From Sorangiineae bacterium NIC37A_2 (GTDB lineage Bacteria > Myxococcota_A > Polyangia > Polyangiales > Polyangiaceae), in assembly GCA_002085155.1 (NCBI GenBank), contig NASX01000008.1, positions 1-64,000 on the forward strand: DNA of 64,000 bases, read 5' to 3'. Below the pieces are notes generated by a model that was given only the letters and a program-made list of their open reading frames with translations, was not told where the DNA came from and did not search any database. Of the stretch, positions 47,446-54,624 are shown one piece after another; within the stretch, counting starts at the first letter, position 1, and the number at the start of each line of letters is the position of its first letter. The position numbers were made by a program, and so were the translations under genes.

Positions 47446-47889
47446 ATGGGCACCATGCAGTCTGTCGGACGATTCCTACGCGAGAAGCGCGAGGAAAAGC
47501 GAATGAGCGTCGCTGAGGTCGCTCGCGCCACTCGAGTGCCCGTCTCGAGCGTAGAGAGAATTGAAGGCGACCAGTTCGACGAGCTCCCTGCTGAGGTATT
47601 TGTTCGAGGGTTCCTGAAGTCCTACGCGCGCGCGGTCGGCGTCGATGAGGATGAGGTGTTGGCTCTTTATACAGCGAGCCGACGGAGCGCTTGGGTGACC
47701 CCGCTCCCGCTTCCGTCCGCAGAGCCGGTCAAGCGTCGCCAGGGAGTCGGCATGGCGGTCGCGTTCGTGCTCCTGCTCATCCTGTTCACCCTCGCGCTCA
47801 GCATCGTCCTCAAACCGCGCCGCGGTGACATGCCGCAGGAGCTCTCTGAGCTCGAGTCGCGCGGAGCTCGCACGACCATCCTGAGTTAG
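47446..47889 (+). CDS. RodZ-like helix-turn-helix membrane protein
   Basis: A 147-residue protein. The N-terminal about 70 residues form an HTH_25 domain (FLREKREEKRMSVAEVARATRV, RIEGDQFDELPAEVFVRGFLKSYARAVG) as in RodZ. One membrane helix (GMAVAFVLLLILFTLALSIVL, near 103-123) follows, with a short tail. It lacks the long periplasmic beta domain of E. coli RodZ. RodZ links MreB to cell shape; a role in shape or DNA-membrane binding is likely. The start could also be ATG 47455. It precedes recO by 17 bases. Confidence 0.85.
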   Translation: MGTMQSVGRFLREKREEKRMSVAEVARATRVPVSSVERIEGDQFDELPAEVFVRGFLKSYARAVGVDEDEVLALYTASRRSAWVTPLPLPSAEPVKRRQGVGMAVAFVLLLILFTLALSIVLKPRRGDMPQELSELESRGARTTILS

Positions 47890-47906
47890 TCGAAGAGGAG
47901 CCCCAA

Positions 47907-48608
47907 ATGGCGGCGCACATCACTCACGCTCACGCGATCCTCATCGGTCGCGTCGATTATGGTGAGGCGGATGTGATTGCCCAACTCTTCACCGATCGGC
48001 TCGGTCGCATCTCAGTGCTCGCGCGCGGCGCTCGCCGAAGTCAAAAGAGATTCGGCGGCGCGCTCGAACCGTTTCACACGCTGCGCGTCGGGCTGACCGC
48101 GCCCGCGCGCGGTGAGCTCTTTTCTCTCAAAGACGCGGCCATCCTGCGGCCGCGCCTCTCGATCACAACAAGCCTCGAACGCCTGGAAGCAGCCGCAGAA
48201 GGCCTGTCCTGGCTCAAGCGCTCGACCCTCCCGACGAACCCCGAACTGTCGCTCTTCGAGCGCGCAGAGACCTTTCTCGACGCTCTATCGGGCGACAGTC
48301 CCCGCTTCAAGAGCGAGCTCTCTACCTTCGGGTTCCATCTCCTCGACAGCCTCGGCTTCGGGCTCAACTTCAGCTCCTGCGTCTCCTGCGACAAGGAGTG
48401 CCCCGAAGGCAAAGCCGCCTGGGTCCACCCGGCCCGCGGAGGCATCATCTGCGTCGAGTGTGGCGGCGGACCGATCCGCCTGCCCGCGGACCTCAGGACC
48501 TGGCTGGCGCGGCGCGAAGACAGCCCCAATAGTCCGCTGAGCGAATCCGACGACGCGCTCCTCCTGCGCATCGCCGAGCGCGCCCTCGAAGCGCACATGG
48601 GGGTCTAG
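47907..48608 (+). CDS. recO: DNA repair protein RecO
   Basis: RecO helps RecR load RecA at gapped DNA. The 233-residue protein has the N-terminal OB fold (AHAILIGRVDYGEADVIAQLFT, RISVLARGARRSQKRFGGALEPFH) and the C-terminal helical part with a zinc site (SSCVSCDKEC and IICVECGGGP). GAGGAG precedes the ATG. The length is normal. It is part of a same-direction run with the RodZ-like gene. Confidence 0.93.
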   Translation: MAAHITHAHAILIGRVDYGEADVIAQLFTDRLGRISVLARGARRSQKRFGGALEPFHTLRVGLTAPARGELFSLKDAAILRPRLSITTSLERLEAAAEGLSWLKRSTLPTNPELSLFERAETFLDALSGDSPRFKSELSTFGFHLLDSLGFGLNFSSCVSCDKECPEGKAAWVHPARGGIICVECGGGPIRLPADLRTWLARREDSPNSPLSESDDALLLRIAERALEAHMGV

Positions 48609-48683
48609 AAGCGGCGAAGCCTCCCCCATTTTTGATTCGCGATTCTAGTTCTCGCGCGCCTCGTGATACGAGGCCCCATCCGA

Positions 48684-50264
48684 ATGTCGGCGCAACCGAA
48701 GGATCGAGCCAAACTCACCGAGCGCGCAGGGATCGTCGCGCTCGGTACCCTGCTCAGCCGCATCTTGGGGCTCGGGCGCGATCTGGTCGTCGCCGCCTGT
48801 TTCCCCCGCATCGCGACCGACGCGTTTATGGTCGCCTTCCAGATCCCAAACATTTTGCGCCAGCTGCTCGCGGAAGGAGCCGTGCAGAACGCTGTGCTTC
48901 CCGTGCTCTCCGCCACGATCGAGACCGAAGGGGAAGAGCGCGGAAAGGACTACTTCAAGAACATCCGCGGCCTCTCGCTCACCATCCTCCTCGTCGTCAC
49001 AGCGCTCGGCATCTGGTTCTCCCCAGAGATCGTCCTCCTGTTCGCGCCGGGCTTCGCAGATCGCCCCGAGCAGTTCGAACAGACCGTGACCCTGACGCGC
49101 TGGGTCTTTCCGTTCATCATCTTCGTCGGAACCACGGCGCTCACGAGCGCCGCCCTCAACGTCCACCAAAGGTTCACGGCGAGCGGCTTCTCCCCGAGTC
49201 TGCCCAACATCGCCTTCATCCTCGCGGCGCTCCTGCTCCCCGCCTGGCTGATCGAAATCGGACAGCCCCCGATCCTCTCGCTCGCCATCGGAGCGGTCGT
49301 CGGCGGCGCGCTCCAGCTCTTCGCACAATGGCCGAGCCTCCGCGCCATCGGATACGCGGGATTTCCGAGCCTTCGTTTCTCCGATCCGCGCGTCGGTGAG
49401 ACGGTCCGCCGCATGGCGCCCACCTTGATCGGGATCGGCGTTTATTACCTCGACGTGATTCTAGGTCGACGTATTCTCTCCGAGCTCGGAGAAGGCGCTG
49501 TCACCTATTTCGGATTCGCGCTCCGCCTCTGCGACTTCCCCCAAGGCATCTTCGTGATGGCGCTCCAGACGGCAACGCTCCCGAGCTTGGCTGCGCTCGC
49601 CGCTCGCGGACAGCACGAAGAGCTGAGCGAGACCTTCGGTTTCTCTGTGCGGCTCTCGCTCTTCGTCGGACTCGGGGCGGGAGCCCTGCTTGTCGGCATG
49701 GCAGAACCCCTGGTGCGCCTCCTCTTTGAGCGGGGCGAGTTCGGCGCGGAGGCGACGACCGAAACCGCACGGGCTCTGGCCGCTCAAGGAGCCGGCGTGA
49801 TGCTCGTCGCGATCGTGCGTCAGCTCACCTCGGTGTACTTCGCGCTCGGGGATACGCGCACGCCCGTCATCGTCGCCAGCATGGATCTGGTGGTCTTCGT
49901 CGTCTCGGCCATGCTGCTCTCTCGACACTATGGGCACGTCGGTGTGAGCGCCGCCGTCACCTGCGCGAGCTTCGCCCAAATGCTCCTGCTTTGGCTCTTG
50001 CTCGGGCGCCGCCTCACTCTCCACACGCACGCGGTGCTCGCGTCGGCAGCGCGCATGTTGCCGGGGGCCGCCTTGGCGCTCGGCCTCGGTCTCTTCGCTT
50101 CGGCCTATTTGCGCGAGCTGCCCCGGGGCCAGGCGAACCTCGGAGCCGCCGTTTCGGCTCTCGTTCTCGGGGTGCTTTACCTCGGCGCGGCGCGTTTGCT
50201 CGGCTGCCCGGAGTGGACGGAGCTCTCCGAACCCATCCAGCGCCGCCTGACAAGGAAACGCTAG
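48684..50264 (+). CDS. murJ: Lipid II flippase MurJ
   Basis: MurJ flips the peptidoglycan precursor lipid II. From the ATG at 48684 (seven codons inside the longest open frame) the protein has 526 residues with about 14 membrane segments. The first segment reads VALGTLLSRILGLGRDLVVAACF; FQIPNILRQLLAEGAVQNAVLPVL with its Arg is the conserved central motif. GAGG lies about ten bases before the ATG. It belongs to the MviN/MurJ family. It shares direction with recO and engB. Confidence 0.95.
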   Translation: MSAQPKDRAKLTERAGIVALGTLLSRILGLGRDLVVAACFPRIATDAFMVAFQIPNILRQLLAEGAVQNAVLPVLSATIETEGEERGKDYFKNIRGLSLTILLVVTALGIWFSPEIVLLFAPGFADRPEQFEQTVTLTRWVFPFIIFVGTTALTSAALNVHQRFTASGFSPSLPNIAFILAALLLPAWLIEIGQPPILSLAIGAVVGGALQLFAQWPSLRAIGYAGFPSLRFSDPRVGETVRRMAPTLIGIGVYYLDVILGRRILSELGEGAVTYFGFALRLCDFPQGIFVMALQTATLPSLAALAARGQHEELSETFGFSVRLSLFVGLGAGALLVGMAEPLVRLLFERGEFGAEATTETARALAAQGAGVMLVAIVRQLTSVYFALGDTRTPVIVASMDLVVFVVSAMLLSRHYGHVGVSAAVTCASFAQMLLLWLLLGRRLTLHTHAVLASAARMLPGAALALGLGLFASAYLRELPRGQANLGAAVSALVLGVLYLGAARLLGCPEWTELSEPIQRRLTRKR

Positions 50265-50340
50265 GCCCATCATAGTCCAACGATCTCGGGCGCCTTGTCC
50301 GCCTTTTGTGTAGGACCGAAGCTTTCTGTATAGACCCGGC

Positions 50341-51000
50341 GTGACCGCACCTTCTTCGCCTCAAGACCGCGTCGTCCTCGCGGAGTACGTCGCCTCAGCT
50401 GAGACGGAGAAACAATTTCCGCCTCCGACGCTCGCTGAGATTGCGTTCCTTGGGCGCAGCAACGTCGGCAAGAGCAGCCTGATGAATCGGCTCATGGAGC
50501 GGAGCGGTCTGGTCCGAACCAGCAACACGCCGGGCTGTACGCGCAAAGTGAGCTGGTTTCGCGCCCGAGCTCAGGACAGCGCCGAGCTTTTTTTGGTCGA
50601 CTTACCTGGATACGGCTACGCCCGACGCTCCAAGGCGGAGCGGAGTGAGTGGTCTCGGCTCATCGAAGACTACTTGACGACTCGTCCGAGCCTCCGCGTC
50701 GCGGCGATCTTGCTCGATGTCCGCCGCGATCCCGAAGAGGAGGAACGAGACCTGAGAGAGTTTTTGACAACCCAGTCCAGCGCGTCCCGGCCTCCGCTCT
50801 CGCTCCTCTTCGTCGCCACCAAACTCGACAAGATCCCGAAGAACGCTCAGAAGCCGCGGCTGACTGCCCTCAGCGAAAAACTCGGCCAACGCGTCTTCGG
50901 CTTCTCCGCCGAAACCGGGGAAGGACGCGTCCCGCTCTGGCGCGCGATCCGCACGGGCGCTGGCGTGGGCCCGCTTCCGTCCCCCTCCTCCGAGGCGTAA
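50341..51000 (+). CDS. engB: Ribosome biogenesis GTPase EngB/YsxC
   Basis: EngB assists large-subunit assembly. The 219-residue protein starts with GTG and has FLGRSNVGKSSLMNRLM (G1), TPGCTRKVSWF (G2), DLPGYGYARR (G3) and ATKLDKIPK (G4), ending in FSAETGEG (G5). It is divergent from none of its neighbours; a hypothetical gene converges on it from the other strand. Confidence 0.95.
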   Translation: MTAPSSPQDRVVLAEYVASAETEKQFPPPTLAEIAFLGRSNVGKSSLMNRLMERSGLVRTSNTPGCTRKVSWFRARAQDSAELFLVDLPGYGYARRSKAERSEWSRLIEDYLTTRPSLRVAAILLDVRRDPEEEERDLREFLTTQSSASRPPLSLLFVATKLDKIPKNAQKPRLTALSEKLGQRVFGFSAETGEGRVPLWRAIRTGAGVGPLPSPSSEA

Positions 51001-51048
51001 GTGACCTCGTCTCGGGCCTAGGCTCCCTCGAACTCCGGTCTGGTCCGC

Positions 51049-51759
51049 TTAGGGAACGTGCCCGCGCTCGTCAGCGCCGCGGAGGATCGTCTTACAATCG
51101 CTCCCCGAGATCGTGACCTGCTTCGAGCCGTGTTTGATGCGGTAAGCGGGTCCCACCCGACTCTTGAAATAGTCGAGCTGCACGCCGCCGTCCGGGTTCA
51201 CCTTCTTCTTCTCAGCGATCTTCCAGAGCGCGCTCATCTTACAGGTGGGCGGGGGGAGCTCCTCGGGACCGGAGCCCGTACAGGGAGTCGCGGGCGTGTC
51301 CGTCACGGCGCCGAGCCCTTCGATCGTAAGCCGCACGCTCTGTTTCCCACAGTACGTCCGCGTCGGGAGCGTACCCCCCTTGCGTGTCGGCTGGCGTCCG
51401 ATGCCGCGCGGATCTTGGAACGCGTAACGGACGTTATGTGACTCATCGGTGAGATCGAGCGTGCCGTCCTTTTCAAGACCGCGCACCGTCATCCCGACGA
51501 AAAGCGTCCGATCCGTGAGCGCTCGCGCTTGCGCTACGAGTTCAAAAGGCTTCACGCGCGTCGGAAACCCCACGATGCCCTCGGGGCTCGGCGGCGCCGG
51601 CTTCGGGATCTCCTGGGGCGTTGCCTCATGCATGGCCCAGAGCGAAAGAACGAGACAGGCCAGGAATGAAAAGAGCAGCACGCCCAGGCCGAGGAGCATG
51701 TCGCCGCGGCGCTCGGGAGCGAAAGGAGACGCTGGTACGGGGGCGGTGGAATTCCGCAT
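51049..51759 (-). CDS. Membrane-anchored hypothetical protein
   Basis: A 236-residue protein with the start MRNSTAPVPASP. A single membrane helix lies at about 22-43 (MLLGLGVLLFSFLACLVLSLWA), followed by a Pro-rich linker and a mostly strand-rich domain from about residue 60 with four Cys (TYCGKQ, TPCTGSG, PTCKM, DCKT), probably two disulfides. No family is recognised. It converges on engB and lies before tRNA-Val in the opposite direction. Confidence 0.65.
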   Translation of the reverse strand: MRNSTAPVPASPFAPERRGDMLLGLGVLLFSFLACLVLSLWAMHEATPQEIPKPAPPSPEGIVGFPTRVKPFELVAQARALTDRTLFVGMTVRGLEKDGTLDLTDESHNVRYAFQDPRGIGRQPTRKGGTLPTRTYCGKQSVRLTIEGLGAVTDTPATPCTGSGPEELPPPTCKMSALWKIAEKKKVNPDGGVQLDYFKSRVGPAYRIKHGSKQVTISGSDCKTILRGADERGHVP

Positions 51760-51834
51760 GGGGCTCGGCGTCCTAGACCGAAGCCGGCCTTCACGCAAAA
51801 AGCCCCCGCTCGCCCGCCCAGGTTCCCTTCCCCC

Positions 51835-51863
51835 TTGCAGGGACCAAATCGGACGGCTATAGG
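51835..51863 (+). promoter_or_regulatory. Probable promoter of tRNA-Val
   Basis: TTGCAG at 51835-51840 and TATAGG at 51858-51863 are 17 bases apart and end 26 bases before the tRNA. Confidence 0.5.
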
Positions 51864-51889
51864 CGCGAGCTCCAAGCGGAACCGACCTC

Positions 51890-51964
51890 GGACGCATAGC
51901 TCAGCGGTAGAGCACTGCCTTCACACGGCAGGGGTCGCAGGTTCAAATCCTGCTGCGTCCACCA
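51890..51964 (+). tRNA. tRNA-Val (anticodon CAC)
   Basis: Acceptor GGACGCA pairs with TGCGTCC, the anticodon loop TTCACAC reads GTG, and the T-arm GCAGG-TTCAAAT-CCTGC is intact. Discriminator A and CCA are encoded. Confidence 0.96.
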
Positions 51965-52031
51965 GGCCTTTTCCCCCGACCTCCGCGGTCCTCGAAAGTC
52001 CCCCGCCCGAGGCGGGACGAGAGCCTCGTTC

Positions 52032-54611
52032 TTACCGAATCTTCCCAGGCGCCGGAGGGCGCGCCGTTTTGCCGTCTTCGGGCCAGAGATGCTTCGGGTA
52101 TCGGCGCATGAGCTCCTTGCGCAGCGTCGGGTAATGGCGCTCCCAGAACCCGGCCAAATCGCTCGTCACCTGCACGGGGCGGTGGTTGGGAGCGAGCAGC
52201 TGGATCGCGAGCGGGAGGCGCCCCTGGCAGATGCGGGGCGTATCGACCATCGAGAAGAAGTTCTGAAGGCGCGCCTCGATCCAAGGAGGCTTCGCCTCCT
52301 CGTAATGCACTTTCAGGCGCAGCCCTCCGGAGAGCAGCACCTCCCGCGGCATGAGCCGATCGAGCTCTGACTTCAGCCTCACGAGGCGCGTGTTTTCGAC
52401 GAGCGTGTCGAGTTCAACCTCGAGCACCTCCGCCAAGCTCACCCGCGTCATTCCCGCCTCTTCGAGCGCTTCTCTCCCGAGCTCGGCCAAGTCGTCGCCC
52501 AGGCTCAGAAGCTCCTCCCGCGCGGGTTCACTGAGCAGGTCCGGAGCCAGCTTCTTGAGGAGCGCGAGGCGCACCCGCAGCCCTTCGAGTCGCGCCTCTG
52601 GGTCGTAGACCTTGGGCCCTTTTCCGCTCAGGACACGCACGAGCTCCCGCGCCGCTTCTGGTCCGGGGCGTGCCCGACCGAGCGACTCATCGAGAGTGAG
52701 CGCGCCGAGATAGAAACCACTTCGGACGTCGACGCGATCCGCCTGAGCGTTCCACTCGTAAGTCTCCCGCGCCTCCACCCGCGACGCGAGCTGATCCATG
52801 AGCTCGTCTTCGCGGACGACGTGAGCCAAGCGCACGACCGGCCGCGCTCGAGTCCCAGAACGGGCTCGCTCTGGCGCATCCCAGCTCGCCGCGACCAAGT
52901 AACGCCCCTCCGTCACGACACTCGATCCGTCGAGCTCAGCCACAAATCCGTCCACGCTGAGGAGCTCTCTCCCTTTTTCGCGCCTTTGACAGACCCGATC
53001 CGGGAACGCCGCGAGCAAACATCGGGTCAGAAGCGCCCCCTGGTCGACCCCCTCCCCGGCCGTGCTCCGTTTCGCGAGTCCTTCGAGCTGACGCGCAATC
53101 CGGTACAGCTGAGCGACGGTGTGGCGATCCAGTTCGTAGGAGCGGCAGCGCTCGGAATCAGCCCGGCTGCCGACATCCAGGACACGCTCGAGACGCTCGA
53201 GGAGATCGGAGGGGCCTGACTCCCGCGATCCGACCTCGCGCGCCCGCATCAGAGGGTCTCGCTCCGAGAGCAACGCCACGAGGAGCGCTGCGTGCGCGAG
53301 CCCTAAGGCCTCCGCTTCGACGAAGAAACGCGCGGCTCGCAGCGGAAGCGGCAACTCCAGCATGCGGCGCCCGACCGAGGTGAGCGCGCCGCCCGAATCC
53401 AAGGCGCCAATGAGCATGAGCTCTTCCTGAGCGCGCTGAAAGGCGGTCGCCCCCGGGTCCGTGAGCCAGCGCACATCTGTCGCCTCGAGCCCAAGCCCGC
53501 GCAGCGTGAGCGTAACCTCGGCCAGGTTCGTGCGGCGGATTTCCGGAGTGTCCGAGGCGGGACGGGCGAGATAATTCGCCTCCGTGAAGAGCCGGAAGAC
53601 GCGACCGGGCCCGGTGCGGCCCGCGCGCCCCGCCCGCTGGATGAGGCGCGCTTGACTGATCTCGACGGTGACCAGGCGCTCGACCCCGGCGAACGCATCG
53701 AAACGCTGCACCCGAGCGAGACCGCAGTCGATGACCGTCGTCACACCGGGAATAGTGACCGAGGTCTCGGCGATATTGGTCGCGAGCACCACACGCTTTC
53801 TCTCGCTGGGACGCGCCGGGCGGAGCACCTTGGTCTGCTCGTCGAGCGTCTGATCTCCGTGCAGCGTGAGGACCTCGACGGCGTTGAGTTCGCTCAGAGC
53901 CGAAGCTGTCTTTCTGATCTCATGAGCACCCGGCAGAAATACGAGGACATCCCCGCCATCGTCCGCGGCGAGCGCCGAGCGGAGCGCGCTCCGGACCTGG
54001 ATTTCGACAGGGCGGTCGTCCGGCCCATCTTGAAACTGAACAGCGACAGGATACGCGCGACCTTCGCTCCGCAGACGCGGCGCCGAAGGCCAATACTCCT
54101 CGAGCGCAGAAGCATCGAGAGTCGCGCTCATCGCGACCAAGAGGAGCGGCTCTTTTCTCCTCGTAGCGAGCCGCGAGCACAGGGCGAGCAAGAGGTCGAG
54201 GGTCGCACTCCGCTCGTGCACCTCATCAAACACCACCGCGCGCACCCCCAAAAGCTCCGGATCGGTCATCAAGCGGCGGAGCAGAATGCCTTCGGTGAGG
54301 TAAACGACTCGGGACGAGGACGAGGCCTTTTCGTCGAAGCGAACCCGATAGCCAATCTCTTGCCCCAGAGCGACGCCCTGTTCCTCAGCGACCCGCGCAG
54401 CACTGAGCTTCGCCGCGACGCGCCGCGGTTCGGTGACCAAGATCTGCCCTTCGGAGCGCTCGAGGACCTCGGCGAGCGCCACGGGAACCCGGGTCGTCTT
54501 TCCCGCGCCCGGCGGAGCTTCGATGATCAAAGCAGGGAAACCTTCGCGGCTGTCAGCCACGGCCAGCTCACGGACCTGCGGCAGGATCTCGTCGATCGGC
54601 AGTGCACTCAT
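52032..54611 (-). CDS. hrpB: ATP-dependent helicase HrpB
   Basis: A DEAH/RHA-type helicase of the HrpB family, cellular role in bacteria unclear. ATG 54611 (MSALPIDEILPQ) with GAGGT upstream gives 859 residues. Visible are APPGAGKTTR (motif I, about 32-41), VFDEVHERSATLDL (DEVH motif II), AMSATLD (III), LVFLPGA-type VLVFLPGAHEI, ATNIAETSVTIPGV (V) and QRAGRAGRTGPGRVF (VI), followed by the HrpB-specific C-terminal region. It starts 13 bases after the polA stop, in the same direction. Confidence 0.94.
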   Translation of the reverse strand: MSALPIDEILPQVRELAVADSREGFPALIIEAPPGAGKTTRVPVALAEVLERSEGQILVTEPRRVAAKLSAARVAEEQGVALGQEIGYRVRFDEKASSSSRVVYLTEGILLRRLMTDPELLGVRAVVFDEVHERSATLDLLLALCSRLATRRKEPLLLVAMSATLDASALEEYWPSAPRLRSEGRAYPVAVQFQDGPDDRPVEIQVRSALRSALAADDGGDVLVFLPGAHEIRKTASALSELNAVEVLTLHGDQTLDEQTKVLRPARPSERKRVVLATNIAETSVTIPGVTTVIDCGLARVQRFDAFAGVERLVTVEISQARLIQRAGRAGRTGPGRVFRLFTEANYLARPASDTPEIRRTNLAEVTLTLRGLGLEATDVRWLTDPGATAFQRAQEELMLIGALDSGGALTSVGRRMLELPLPLRAARFFVEAEALGLAHAALLVALLSERDPLMRAREVGSRESGPSDLLERLERVLDVGSRADSERCRSYELDRHTVAQLYRIARQLEGLAKRSTAGEGVDQGALLTRCLLAAFPDRVCQRREKGRELLSVDGFVAELDGSSVVTEGRYLVAASWDAPERARSGTRARPVVRLAHVVREDELMDQLASRVEARETYEWNAQADRVDVRSGFYLGALTLDESLGRARPGPEAARELVRVLSGKGPKVYDPEARLEGLRVRLALLKKLAPDLLSEPAREELLSLGDDLAELGREALEEAGMTRVSLAEVLEVELDTLVENTRLVRLKSELDRLMPREVLLSGGLRLKVHYEEAKPPWIEARLQNFFSMVDTPRICQGRLPLAIQLLAPNHRPVQVTSDLAGFWERHYPTLRKELMRRYPKHLWPEDGKTARPPAPGKIR

Positions 54612-54624
54612 CAGGGCACCTCGC

